A stretch of 64,000 nucleotides of DNA from Roseivivax sp. GX 12232 (GTDB lineage Bacteria > Pseudomonadota > Alphaproteobacteria > Rhodobacterales > Rhodobacteraceae), in contig NZ_JAJSEC010000006.1 in assembly GCF_021272185.1 (NCBI RefSeq), forward strand, positions 1 through 64,000. Direction: 5' to 3'. Positions 18,403 to 26,287 of the stretch are shown here, piece after piece. The position numbers and the translations under genes are program-made. Each line of letters begins with the position of its first letter. The stretch's first letter is position 1. The notes under the pieces are model-generated. The model worked only from the letters and a program-made list of their open reading frames with translations. It did not search any database and was not told where the DNA came from.

Positions 18403-18932
18403 GCGAGCGCGTCTTCCTGCACACCGACCGGCTGACCCTGCGGCCGCTGCGCGCCGGCGATTTCGACGGCTATGCCGCCTATTACACCGGGCCGCGCGCG
18501 GCCTATGTCGGCGGGCCGATCTCGCGCAGCGACGCCTTCTCGCGGTTCTGCGCGATGATCGGCCACTGGCAGATGCGCGGCTTCGGCCGGCTGGCGATCT
18601 GCCGCAAGGAGGACGACAGCCGCGCCTTCGGCCACGCCGGGCTGATGCAGCTCGACGACCACCGCCTGCCCGAGCTGACCTGGACCCTCTGGGAAGCCGA
18701 GGCCGAGGGCCAGGGCTATGCCCGCGAGGCCGCCCGCGCGGTGCGCGACCATGCCTTCCAGCAGCTCGGCCTCGAGACCGTCAGCGCCGTGGTGCACCGC
18801 GAGAACGCCGCCTCGGCCCGGATCGCGGAACATATCGGCGGGACGCGCGACGCGGCCCTGCCGACCCGCTTCGCCGACGAGGTGGCCTTCCGCTTCGACC
18901 GCGCCCGCATCCTCGAAGGGGCCCCGGCATGA
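18399..18932 (+). CDS. GNAT-family N-acetyltransferase, second of a pair
   Basis: A 177-residue paralogue of the preceding protein. Both share TxRLxLRxxR at the N-terminus and an F-A-M-(I/L)-x-G-H-W...G-F/Y-G block (here FCAMIGHWQMRGFG). The acetyl-CoA site GQGYAREAARAVRDHAFQQLG lies near 105-125. The ATG overlaps the upstream stop, so the two are translationally coupled. The earlier in-frame ATG at 18366 lies inside the neighbour and is unlikely. Substrate unknown. Confidence 0.9.
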   Translation: MSERVFLHTDRLTLRPLRAGDFDGYAAYYTGPRAAYVGGPISRSDAFSRFCAMIGHWQMRGFGRLAICRKEDDSRAFGHAGLMQLDDHRLPELTWTLWEAEAEGQGYAREAARAVRDHAFQQLGLETVSAVVHRENAASARIAEHIGGTRDAALPTRFADEVAFRFDRARILEGAPA

Positions 18933-18989
18933 CCCGGATCGACGCACCCCTTCGCACCTCCATCCGTCCGGCAAGGAAAGGCCCGGCCC

Positions 18990-19301
18990 ATGACTGACAG
19001 CAAAAGCGCAGATCCCGTGGCCGCGGCCGCCGAGCTTCTGAAGCACCACCGCGAGTCGATCGACCGGCTCGATGCGATCCTGGTCTTCACCCTGGCCGAA
19101 CGGTTCAAGCACACCCAGTCCGTGGGCGTGCTGAAGGCCGAACACGGCCTACCCCCCTCCGATCCCGCGCGCGAGGAAAACCAGATCGCGCGGCTCGAAT
19201 CCCTGGCGAAAGAGGCCGACCTCGACCCGAGCTTCGCCAGGAACTTCCTGAATTTCATCATTCAGGAGGTCATCCAGCACCACCGAAAGCACCAATCCTG
19301 A
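18990..19301 (+). CDS. Chorismate mutase, AroQ type
   Basis: A 103-residue all-helical protein of the monofunctional AroQ class that converts chorismate to prephenate for Phe/Tyr synthesis. Family features include R-x-x-I-D-R-L-D (21-28), F-K-x-T-Q-x-V-G-x-L-K (38-48) and the C-terminal helix. There is no signal peptide, so it is cytoplasmic. Between ffh and rpsP is the usual alphaproteobacterial place for this gene. The start ATG is 57 bases after the GNAT stop. Confidence 0.9.
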   Translation: MTDSKSADPVAAAAELLKHHRESIDRLDAILVFTLAERFKHTQSVGVLKAEHGLPPSDPAREENQIARLESLAKEADLDPSFARNFLNFIIQEVIQHHRKHQS

Positions 19302-19350
19302 GGCCGGGACGACCGGCCCGAAAGAACAGCCAGACAAAGGAGATACCCTC

Positions 19351-19728
19351 ATGGCACTGAAAATTCGTCTCGCCCGCGGCGGCTCCAAGAAGCGCCCCCA
19401 TTACGCCATCGTTGTGGCCGACAGCCGCATGCCGCGCGACGGCCGCTTCATCGAGAAGCTCGGCACCTACAACCCGCTCCTGCCCAAGGGCGACGAGCGC
19501 CGGGTGATCATGGACATCGAGCGCGCCAAGGCCTGGATCGCCCAGGGCGCCCAGACCACCGACCGCGTGTCGCGCTTCCTCGAAGCCGCCGGCGAGGTCG
19601 ACAAGAAAGAGCGCAGCAACCCCAAGAAGGGCACCCCGGGCAAGGCCGCCCAGGAGCGCGCCGCCGCGCGCGCCGAGAAGGCCGCCGCTGCCGAGGCGCC
19701 CGCAGAGGAAGCCGCCGCGGAGGAGTGA
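19351..19728 (+). CDS. rpsP: 30S ribosomal protein S16
   Basis: A 125-residue S16 with the diagnostic N-terminus [38 protein letters not shown]. It is longer than the roughly 80-residue E. coli protein because of a lysine-, then alanine- and glutamate-rich tail (about 88-125) typical of alphaproteobacteria. A strong AAGGAGATA ribosome site precedes the ATG. A terminator follows, so it ends the ffh-proximal transcript. Confidence 0.97.
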   Translation: MALKIRLARGGSKKRPHYAIVVADSRMPRDGRFIEKLGTYNPLLPKGDERRVIMDIERAKAWIAQGAQTTDRVSRFLEAAGEVDKKERSNPKKGTPGKAAQERAAARAEKAAAAEAPAEEAAAEE

Positions 19729-19756
19729 TCCTTCCGCGCGCTGCGCATGAGATGAG

Positions 19757-19795
19757 AAGGCGCGCGGGGTTTCGGCCCTGCGCGCCTTTTCTTTT
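19757..19795 (+). terminator. Rho-independent terminator after rpsP
   Basis: AAGGCGCGC pairs with GCGCGCCTT around GGG-TTTCGG-CCC and is followed by TTCTTTT. It is 28 bases after the stop. Beyond it, up to 20092, I see no gene or other motif. Confidence 0.88.
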
Positions 19796-20092
19796 GCGGG
19801 GGGCTTTGGCCTGCGGTCCTGCCGTGCGCGGCGATCGTGTTTTTGAATGCACACCGGATTTGGCCGCCCGCGGCTGCCTTCCGAAACAACCCCGCTCGCG
19901 GCCCCCGGATTATCCCCGCCCCTGCCCGCTTTCCCGGCGCCAGCCGCCTCGAAAGACGCGGTTTTTCGCCGGCCTGACGCCACGGCATCGGCGGAAACTG
20001 GCCAAGCCCCCGCCCGCGCACTAGACCTTGCAGGAAGACCCCTGCGCGCGACCTGCGCGCTCCCCACGACGCAGCTTCCCGAAAGGCCTTTC

Positions 20093-20866
20093 ATGCTCCG
20101 CAGTCTTCTTGCCGTCCCGGCCCTCGCCGCCTGCCTGACCACGCCCGCCTTCGCCCAGAGCGGCTCCGACGCGCCCGCGCTCAGCTTCACCCTGCGCGGC
20201 GGCGTCGCCTCGGGCCCGGCCTATTTCGGCGCCGAGGAATACGAGGTGAAGCCCGACATCGGCTTCGGCCTGCAATCGGCCAACATCGGCCCGCTGCGCT
20301 TCGGCGATCCCGACCCGCAGGCCGAGAAGACCGGCCTCGGGCTGCGCGGCTCCTTCCGCTACATCGCCGCGCGCGACGCCAGCGAGCATGACCTGCTGAC
20401 CGGCCTCGACGACATCGACGCCGCGGTCGAGCTGGGCCTGGGCCTCGGCTATGCCTCCGAGCATTTCATGGCCTTCGCCGACCTGCGCCAGGGCTTCGGC
20501 GGCCACACCGGCGTCGTCGCCGAGGCGGGCGCCGACGCGATCTTCCGCGCCAGCCCCGAGCTGACCCTGACCGCCGGGCCGCGCGTGCTCTTCGGCAACG
20601 GCGAATACACCGACACCTATTTCGGCGTCTCGGGCTCCGAGGCCTCGGCCCTGAACCCGGCCTATGACGCCGACGGCGGGCTCGTTTCGGCCGGCATGGA
20701 GTTCGGCGCGATCTACCAGATCGACGAGAACTGGGGCGTCGAGACCGCGGTCACCTGGGACCGCTACATGAACGATGCCGCCGACAGCCCGATCGTCGAC
20801 AATGGCCGCCGCGACGACTGGGGCGCCCGGGTGGGTCTGACCCGCAGTATCCAGATCGGCCGCTGA
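20093..20866 (+). CDS. MipA/OmpV-family outer-membrane protein
   Basis: A 257-residue exported beta-barrel protein. A signal peptide ends near residue 20 (TTPAFA). The mature part has alternating aromatic strands and features of the MipA/OmpV family: [26 protein letters not shown] near the N-terminus, [24 protein letters not shown] in the middle, and a closing [15 protein letters not shown]. Such proteins are porins or scaffolds for murein synthesis, and the actual role here is unknown. The ATG at 20093 follows GAAAGG. It sits, after a terminator, between rpsP and rimM. Confidence 0.88.
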   Translation: MLRSLLAVPALAACLTTPAFAQSGSDAPALSFTLRGGVASGPAYFGAEEYEVKPDIGFGLQSANIGPLRFGDPDPQAEKTGLGLRGSFRYIAARDASEHDLLTGLDDIDAAVELGLGLGYASEHFMAFADLRQGFGGHTGVVAEAGADAIFRASPELTLTAGPRVLFGNGEYTDTYFGVSGSEASALNPAYDADGGLVSAGMEFGAIYQIDENWGVETAVTWDRYMNDAADSPIVDNGRRDDWGARVGLTRSIQIGR

Positions 20867-20948
20867 GCCCTCCCCCGATTGCGCTTTGCCCCTCCGGCGC
20901 GGTAAGCACCGGGTCGGAGATGGGCACAAGCGACGGGCGAGGCACAGG

Positions 20949-21455
20949 GTGAGCGACAGGATCTGCGTGGGCGTGATCGGCGGGGCGTTCGGCGTGCACG
21001 GCGAGGCACGCATCAAGAGCTTCACCGCCGAGCCCGAGGCCATCGCCGATTACGCGCCCCTCGAAAGCGAGGACGGCGCGCGCAGCTTCGAGCTGCAGAT
21101 CACCCGGCCGGTGAAACAGGGCTTCGCGGCGCGGCTTTCGGGCGTCCGCTCGAAGGAGGACGCCGACGCGCTGAAAGGCGCGCGGCTCTACGTGCCGCGC
21201 GACCGGCTGCCGCAGCTGCCCGACGACGAGTTCTACCACGCCGACCTGATCGGGCTCGAGGTCTATGACACCGGCGGCGTGGTGCTGGGGCGGATCAAGG
21301 CGGTCCTGAACCACGGCGCGACGGATTTGCTGGAGGTCGGGCGGCCCGGAGGCTCGCAGACCGCGCTCCTGCCGTTTACGCGCGAGGCGGTGCCCACGGT
21401 GGATCTGACCGCGGGTCGGATTGTTGCGGATCCCCCGGAGGGGATTTTCGACTGA
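20949..21455 (+). CDS. rimM: Ribosome maturation factor RimM
   Basis: A 168-residue RimM. The N-terminal barrel carries [22 protein letters not shown], and the C-terminal PRC-barrel part has [14 protein letters not shown] and the final [11 protein letters not shown]. It binds S19 and assists 16S rRNA processing of the 30S head. I chose GTG 20949 because the product then begins right before the conserved V-G-V-I-x-G. GAGG lies about 8 bases upstream. The longer frame from 20886 adds unlike residues. Confidence 0.94.
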   Translation: MSDRICVGVIGGAFGVHGEARIKSFTAEPEAIADYAPLESEDGARSFELQITRPVKQGFAARLSGVRSKEDADALKGARLYVPRDRLPQLPDDEFYHADLIGLEVYDTGGVVLGRIKAVLNHGATDLLEVGRPGGSQTALLPFTREAVPTVDLTAGRIVADPPEGIFD

Positions 21456-21941
21456 GGAGGGGGCTTGGGGTCGTTAGACGTTGGGCCTTCTGCTCCCCAA
21501 GAAGTCATCAACAAACGCCCGACCTCCTCAGCAGCCAGTCGAGCTTGTCTCCGCAGACCGCCTGCGCCTCCCCCCCCTGTCACAGCCCCAGGCAAACCGA
21601 CCCTTAGCCACCCCTCGCAACAGAGGGCACGCGCCGGACCGGGGGCCGGCGCTGCTGACATCCGAACGAAGCGCTTTATCCCCGCAAGGTCAGGGCTAGC
21701 GGCGATCTATGCGCTTCGCCCACAAGAGCGCCGGCCCATCGGGCCGGTCCGGCGCGCGCCCGGCACCTTCGGTGCTATTCGGGCGCAAGAAGCTGGGGCG
21801 TAACGTGGCGGGTGGTGCGTGATGGCCTTGGCCGAGGCCACCTTGCCTATCACCCCAACAGCCCACACCCATCCCCCCCTTTGCCAACCCGCCGCCAAGC
21901 CTCTAAAGGACGCGGCGGATACCTCACTTCGGGACAGGCTC
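21456..21941 (+). other. Intergenic region between rimM and trmD
   Basis: These 486 bases separate two genes that usually lie close together. They hold repeat copy D (21625-21789) and the presumed trmD leader. Frames crossing it (such as the upstream extension of trmD) are products of the repeat and not family-like. Confidence 0.7.
21625..21789 (+). repeat. 165-bp interspersed structured repeat, copy D
   Basis: Complete copy with both arms, the GCGCTTTAT core and the 3' hairpin (GCACC-TTC-GGTGC inside GCGCCCG...CGGGCGC). It is preceded by CACCCCTCGCAACAGA as in copy C. It lies inside the ribosomal maturation operon, on the coding strand between rimM and trmD, so it should be transcribed with them. 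Confidence 0.88.
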
Positions 21942-22721
21942 ATGCGCTCTCACGGCCGCAAATCCATCCAGGCCACCTCGGCCCCGCGCGATCTCATGGC
22001 CGAGAAGCGCCTCTCGGAGACCTGGACCGCGCAGGTGGTCACGCTGTTCCCCGAGGCCTTCCCGGGCACGCTGGGCCTCTCGCTCACCGGCCGCGCGCTG
22101 GACGAGAACCGCTGGCAGCTCGACACGCTGCATCTGCGCGAGTTCGGCGAGGGCAAGCACCGCAACGTCGACGACACGCCGGCGGGCGGCGGCGCGGGCA
22201 TGGTGCTGCGCGCCGACGTGATGGAGCGCGCGCTGAGCGAAGCGCGCGGGCGGATGCCCGAGGAGGCGCCGATCCTCTACCTCTCGCCGCGCGGCGCGCC
22301 CTTCACCCAGGCCCGCGCCCGGCGCCTTGCCGAGGGGCCCGGCATGACGCTGATCTGCGGCCGCTTCGAGGGGCTCGACGAACGGGTGATCGAGCACTTC
22401 GGCATCGAGGAGGTCTCGCTCGGGGACTACGTGCTGACCGGCGGCGAGATCGCCGCGCAGGCGATGATCGACGCCACCGTGCGGCTCCTGCCCGGGGTCT
22501 TGGGCAACGCCGCCTCGACCGAGGAGGAAAGCTTCTCCGAGGGGCTGCTGGAACATCCGCAATACACCCGCCCGGCGGTCTGGCAGGGCCGGCCGATTCC
22601 CGAGGTGCTGCTCTCGGGCAATCACCGCGCCATCGCGGAGTGGCGGCGCGCGCAGTCCGAGGCGCTGACCCGCGCCCGGCGCCCCGACCTCTGGGCCGCC
22701 CGCGAGGACGGCGAGGACTGA
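21942..22721 (+). CDS. trmD: tRNA (guanine37-N1)-methyltransferase TrmD
   Basis: A 259-residue SPOUT methyltransferase that methylates G37 of tRNAs and prevents frameshifting. The knot region is intact: LSPRGAPF, ICGRFEGLDERVIEH, then SLGDYVLTGGE. An N-terminal lead GRKSIQATSAPRDLM precedes the core WTAQVVTLFPEAFPG. I recall this lead in related Rhodobacteraceae, so ATG 21942 (GGGACAGG upstream) is chosen over the 41-residue-longer frame at 21819. Confidence 0.94.
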   Translation: MRSHGRKSIQATSAPRDLMAEKRLSETWTAQVVTLFPEAFPGTLGLSLTGRALDENRWQLDTLHLREFGEGKHRNVDDTPAGGGAGMVLRADVMERALSEARGRMPEEAPILYLSPRGAPFTQARARRLAEGPGMTLICGRFEGLDERVIEHFGIEEVSLGDYVLTGGEIAAQAMIDATVRLLPGVLGNAASTEEESFSEGLLEHPQYTRPAVWQGRPIPEVLLSGNHRAIAEWRRAQSEALTRARRPDLWAAREDGED

Positions 22722-22823
22722 GCCCGGGCGGCGCTTTTCCCCCTTGATCGACGCGGACCAACCCCCTATACGGCGCGGGTCGGTCGGCCCCGCCTGGGGT
22801 CGGCTCACTGGCCCGTGCGCCAA

Positions 22824-22844
22824 GGCGTGACGCTTCGACACGCC
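22824..22844 (+). promoter_or_regulatory. Hairpin in the trmD-rplS gap
   Basis: GGCGTG and CACGCC flank nine bases. With the hairpin at 22946 it is part of a structured stretch ahead of rplS. Confidence 0.35.
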
Positions 22845-22945
22845 GCGGGGTGGCCGGGCCCGGATACGGAAAAGACGTTGTGACCTCCTGCGGGCGCCAA
22901 GGCGGACCCGACCGAAGACCGGAGCTCTCGGAACGCGAGACACCT

Positions 22946-22962
22946 TCACGGGGCAACCGTGA
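22946..22962 (+). promoter_or_regulatory. Hairpin just upstream of rplS, possible L19 leader element
   Basis: TCACGG-GGCAA-CCGTGA is a perfect 6-bp stem ending 19 bases before the rplS ATG and next to the GGAGAG ribosome site. Leader control of L19 is known in other phyla. Whether this hairpin plays that role is inference. Confidence 0.4.
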
Positions 22963-22981
22963 GCAGAGATGGAGAGATCAG

Positions 22982-23389
22982 ATGGACCTGATCGCAGAAC
23001 TCGAGGCGGAACAGATCGCCTCGCTCGGGAAGGACATTCCCGACTTCAAGGCCGGCGACACCGTGCGCGTCGGCTACAAGGTGACCGAAGGCACGCGCAC
23101 CCGCGTGCAGAACTTCGAAGGCGTGTGCATCAGCCGCAAGAACGGCCATGGCATCGCCGGCTCGTTCACCGTCCGCAAGATTTCCTTTGGTGAGGGCGTC
23201 GAGCGCGTGTTCCCGCTCTACTCCACCAATATCGACGCGATCACCGTGGTCCGCCGCGGCAAGGTGCGCCGTGCGAAGCTGTACTACCTGCGCTCGCGCC
23301 GCGGCAAGTCGGCCCGGATCGCCGAGGACGTCAACTACAAGGCCCTCAAGGGCGACGGCAAGAAGCCGGTGCAAGGATCGTCGACATGA
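22982..23389 (+). CDS. rplS: 50S ribosomal protein L19
   Basis: A 135-residue L19 with the family blocks [50 protein letters not shown] and [16 protein letters not shown] short basic tail follows. The ATG at 22982 has GGAGAG upstream; the longer frame from 22850 is leader. Its stop overlaps the rpmE start by four bases. Confidence 0.97.
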   Translation: MDLIAELEAEQIASLGKDIPDFKAGDTVRVGYKVTEGTRTRVQNFEGVCISRKNGHGIAGSFTVRKISFGEGVERVFPLYSTNIDAITVVRRGKVRRAKLYYLRSRRGKSARIAEDVNYKALKGDGKKPVQGSST

Positions 23390-23607
23390 AAAAGAACCTT
23401 CATCCCGAATACCACGTCGTCACCGTCAAGATGACCGACGGCAGCAGCTTCGAGACCCGCACCGTCTGGGGCAAGGAAGGCGACACGCTGACGCTGGACA
23501 TCGACCCGACCGTGCACCCGGCCTGGACCGGTGGCTCCTCGCGCCTGATGGACCAGGGCGGCCGCGTCTCGCGCTTCAAGAAGAAGTACGAGGGCCTGGG
23601 CTTCTGA
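23386..23607 (+). CDS. rpmE: 50S ribosomal protein L31
   Basis: A 73-residue L31 starting [19 protein letters not shown]. It lacks the CxxC zinc motif, so it is the zinc-independent (C-minus) form. The ATGA overlap with rplS indicates coupled translation. A terminator follows. Confidence 0.95.
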   Translation: MKKNLHPEYHVVTVKMTDGSSFETRTVWGKEGDTLTLDIDPTVHPAWTGGSSRLMDQGGRVSRFKKKYEGLGF

Positions 23608-23637
23608 TCGCCCGTCCCCTCGCGGAAAGTTTACGGG

Positions 23638-23665
23638 ATCGCCGCCCTTCGGGGCGGCGATTTCG
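23638..23665 (+). terminator. Rho-independent terminator after rpmE
   Basis: ATCGCCGCCC-TTCG-GGGCGGCGAT is a perfect 10-bp stem with a TTCG tetraloop, followed by TTCGTGTTC. It is 30 bases after the stop and ends the trmD-rplS-rpmE transcript. Confidence 0.85.
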
Positions 23666-23761
23666 TGTTCGGGGCCCCTCATTGCCCCGCCGGGCCGCAT
23701 CGACAGCCCTGCCCCCGCCCGCTAGAACCCCCTTCATCGCGAAGGGACAGACGGGCCGACC

Positions 23762-24328
23762 ATGCGGAACATCCTGACACGCGCGCTGTGCCTCGGCGCC
23801 CTGCTCCTGCTGGCCGCCTGCGCCGCGGCGCCGCTGCCCGACAGCACCAGCCGCCAGGACGAGATCGCCGCGCTGACCCGCGCCTTCCGGGCGCTCGACG
23901 CCGAGGTCGACCCCGAGGAGGCCGCCCGCGCCGCGCGGATCGCCGTCACCTACCCGCTGGAATTGCGCGCGCTCTACGAGATCGAGGACAGCCCGGTGGT
24001 GCACAACACCAAGGTCAACGCCGGGCTGAAGCCGCGCGGGCTCTGCTGGCACTGGGCCCAGGACATGGAGCGGCGGATGCGGCAGGAGGACTTCCAGACC
24101 CTCGATCTGCACCGCGCCGTGGCCCCGCCGCGCAACCTGATGCGGCTGGAGCATTCGACGCTGATCATCTCGGCCGAGGGCGACGGCTACCGCGAGGGGC
24201 TGGTGATCGACCCCTGGCGCTACGGAGGGGTGCTCTACTGGGGCCCGACCGAGGAGGACGCGCGTTACGACTGGTTGCCCCGCCGCGAGGTGCTGGCCGC
24301 CAAGGGCATCTACCTCGCGCCGGAGTGA
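23762..24328 (+). CDS. Lipoprotein with a possible Cys-His-Asp (transglutaminase-like) site
   Basis: A 188-residue protein with a lipoprotein signal (LLLLAAC, acylated Cys at 20). Conserved-looking blocks are GLCWHWAQDMERRM, RLEHSTLIIS and GLVIDPWRYGG. Their order Cys...His...Asp recalls the transglutaminase/papain-like fold, but I cannot confirm a family. It stands alone, starting 155 bases after rpmE and past its terminator. Function unknown; the envelope location follows from the lipobox. Confidence 0.75.
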   Translation: MRNILTRALCLGALLLLAACAAAPLPDSTSRQDEIAALTRAFRALDAEVDPEEAARAARIAVTYPLELRALYEIEDSPVVHNTKVNAGLKPRGLCWHWAQDMERRMRQEDFQTLDLHRAVAPPRNLMRLEHSTLIISAEGDGYREGLVIDPWRYGGVLYWGPTEEDARYDWLPRREVLAAKGIYLAPE

Positions 24329-24431
24329 GCCGGCGCGGAGCGGGCCGCGCAATTAAGGGGGGCGTAGCCGCTGCGCGCCCAAAGCCCACTTACCTTCCGG
24401 TCGCCCGCACCTTCCGCCCCGACAGCGCGCC

Positions 24432-26183
24432 CTACCGATACCGGTGCAGCGTCGCGTCGAAGGCGCCCATCTTCAGATCCTGGCGGTAGTAGGCCTGGTC
24501 TTGGCGCATCCGCGCCACCGCCTCTTCGGCGAAGCGCAGCGTGTCCTCGATGAAGAGCCGCTCGGGCGCCACGGCCTCGAGGATGCTCTCCTCGATGTCG
24601 TAGTCGAGAAGGCCTGCGTCGTCCGAACGCGCATGGGCCAGCGCCAGCGCCCAGCCGCAGGCATGGGCGTAACGCTTCCAGGTCTTCTTCGAGAGATCGT
24701 CGAGGTCAATGTCCTCGCGGAAGGGTGCGCGCTCGCGGGACATGAAACTGAGCCCGTCGATCTCCGCGCTGCCGTAGAAGACATCGCCATCCGAAAGATG
24801 CACCGACTGGCCATGGGCGATGCGCTCGGCCTTGGTGCCCGCGTCGAAGTCATGCGGCGGCACCAGTCCTTCGAGCGCCGAGCGCCGGGCCTGCTTGAAC
24901 TCGACGATCAGGTCGTCGCTGGCATCCCGCGACGGGCCCTCGAGCAGGCAGTAGTAGCGCGGCAGCCCCAGCGAGGCGGTGCCCTGCCCGTGCCGCATCG
25001 CGACGTCCTTGACCCGCAGCGTGCCCGCGCGGCCCTCGGGGCGGATGCCGTTGGCCTTGGCCAGCGCGTCGATCAGCCCCTGGAACTCGTCGCGGCGCGA
25101 AGAGATCGGCGTCAACTCGTCATTGGCGCGGAAGCCCCGCCCGCTGTCGTCGAGGTAGCGCTTCTGCAGCCAGTCCGCGCGCTTGGTCCGGGCCTCCTCG
25201 AAGAGCCGCCGGATCACCTTGGGCGCGTTGTCCTCGCGCATCTGGGCGTGGATCTCGGTCTCGTGCCGGGCGAAATGGCGAATCCCGTCGAGATAGCCGC
25301 GCAGGAACTTGCGGGCGATCTTCTTCTGGCGCTTGCGCTTGTGCCCGCCCTCTTCCTCGGCGGCGATCAGGAAGCCCGTGGCGCCGCGCTTCAGATCCCA
25401 GGAGAAGGGCGCGTAGATCGCGTCGTCGAAGTCGTTGACCCCGAAGATCGGCACGTTGTCGGCATTGGGCATCACCCCGAAGTTCGAGGGATGCACGTCG
25501 CCCAGCGCCAGCACCGTCGGCATCCGCGCGTCGGCGCCCAGCATGTCGCGATGGAACAGGAGCGAGGTGCCCCGGAAGAAGGAGAAGAGCGAGCCCGCGA
25601 GCTTCTCGAACTTGTCGCGGGTGCCATGGGCGCGCTGGTCGATGCGCAGGGCGTGGTCCTCGAGGATCGTGCGCCGGACGTGTTCGCGCCGCGCCTGGCC
25701 GGTGAGGTCGGCGGGCCGGAACATGAAGGGCGCCTCGACGTAGCGCGCGGCCAGCGCGCGGTAGGCCTCGAGCTGGCTGCCGATCTTCTCCTTGTGGTCG
25801 GGGGTCTCGGCGGCGGGGGGGACGGGTGCCGTGGTGGCGGCGTCAGCGGGCTTGGCGCTGGTTGCGGTGCTTTTTGCTGCGCCGCGCTTCGTCGAGGCCG
25901 TCTTGGTGCCAGTGCTCTTCGCCGCGCTGCGCTTCTCTGGGGCTGCCGTGGCGCTGGAGGTCTTCGCCGCGCCACGCTTCGCCGGCGCCGCTTTGGTGCC
26001 GGCGCTTTTCCGGCTTTGGCTCGCGGCGCTCTTCGTTGTCCGCTTGGCTGGCGCGCCCCCCTTGCTCTCGGCAGCCTGCGCTGCGCGGGTCGGCGTCTCG
26101 GCCTTGCCCTCGCCCTCGGTGGCTTTCCCACCGCGCCGAGGCGTCCGGCCAGCCGCGGATTGTGATCTCGGGCTCTTCGACAT
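24432..26183 (-). CDS. DUF2252 family protein with a histone-H1-like N-terminal tail
   Basis: A 583-residue protein. Residues 1-130 are basic low complexity: K, A, S and T with repeated KRGAAKS/KRSAAKS units and many AAK and PAK steps, like bacterial H1-type tails. Residues 150-583 match DUF2252, a kinase-like fold family of unknown function. Visible blocks are FFRGTSLLFHRDM, LGDVHPSNFG, VNDFDDAIYAPFSWDLKR and YFGSAEIDG-like YGSAEIDGLSFMSRE. The HPSN and DFDD blocks look like the catalytic and metal-binding loops of aminoglycoside-phosphotransferase-type kinases (inference). The ATG at 26183 is preceded by AAAGGACAG; the further 30 codons upstream look unlike protein. Divergent from the next gene. 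Confidence 0.85.
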   Translation of the reverse strand: MSKSPRSQSAAGRTPRRGGKATEGEGKAETPTRAAQAAESKGGAPAKRTTKSAASQSRKSAGTKAAPAKRGAAKTSSATAAPEKRSAAKSTGTKTASTKRGAAKSTATSAKPADAATTAPVPPAAETPDHKEKIGSQLEAYRALAARYVEAPFMFRPADLTGQARREHVRRTILEDHALRIDQRAHGTRDKFEKLAGSLFSFFRGTSLLFHRDMLGADARMPTVLALGDVHPSNFGVMPNADNVPIFGVNDFDDAIYAPFSWDLKRGATGFLIAAEEEGGHKRKRQKKIARKFLRGYLDGIRHFARHETEIHAQMREDNAPKVIRRLFEEARTKRADWLQKRYLDDSGRGFRANDELTPISSRRDEFQGLIDALAKANGIRPEGRAGTLRVKDVAMRHGQGTASLGLPRYYCLLEGPSRDASDDLIVEFKQARRSALEGLVPPHDFDAGTKAERIAHGQSVHLSDGDVFYGSAEIDGLSFMSRERAPFREDIDLDDLSKKTWKRYAHACGWALALAHARSDDAGLLDYDIEESILEAVAPERLFIEDTLRFAEEAVARMRQDQAYYRQDLKMGAFDATLHRYR

Positions 26184-26287
26184 CCTGGTTCTGTCCTTTA
26201 CCTTGCCCTCAACCGACAACGCGCCGGGGTCGGACAAAGGTCCCTGACCGTCCCGGCGCGCGCACAACACCACAGGGAAAGGCGCGG

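Noticed and set aside
21465-21803. Frames inside repeat copies (ERRPIGPVRRAP... peptides)
   Set aside because: Similar peptides arise from every copy because the DNA repeat is conserved; starts and stops vary, and selection appears to act on base pairing.
25826-26287. 154-codon upstream extension of the EEP-family protein
   Set aside because: Antisense of the DUF2252 basic tail; the true start with signal segment is at 26288.
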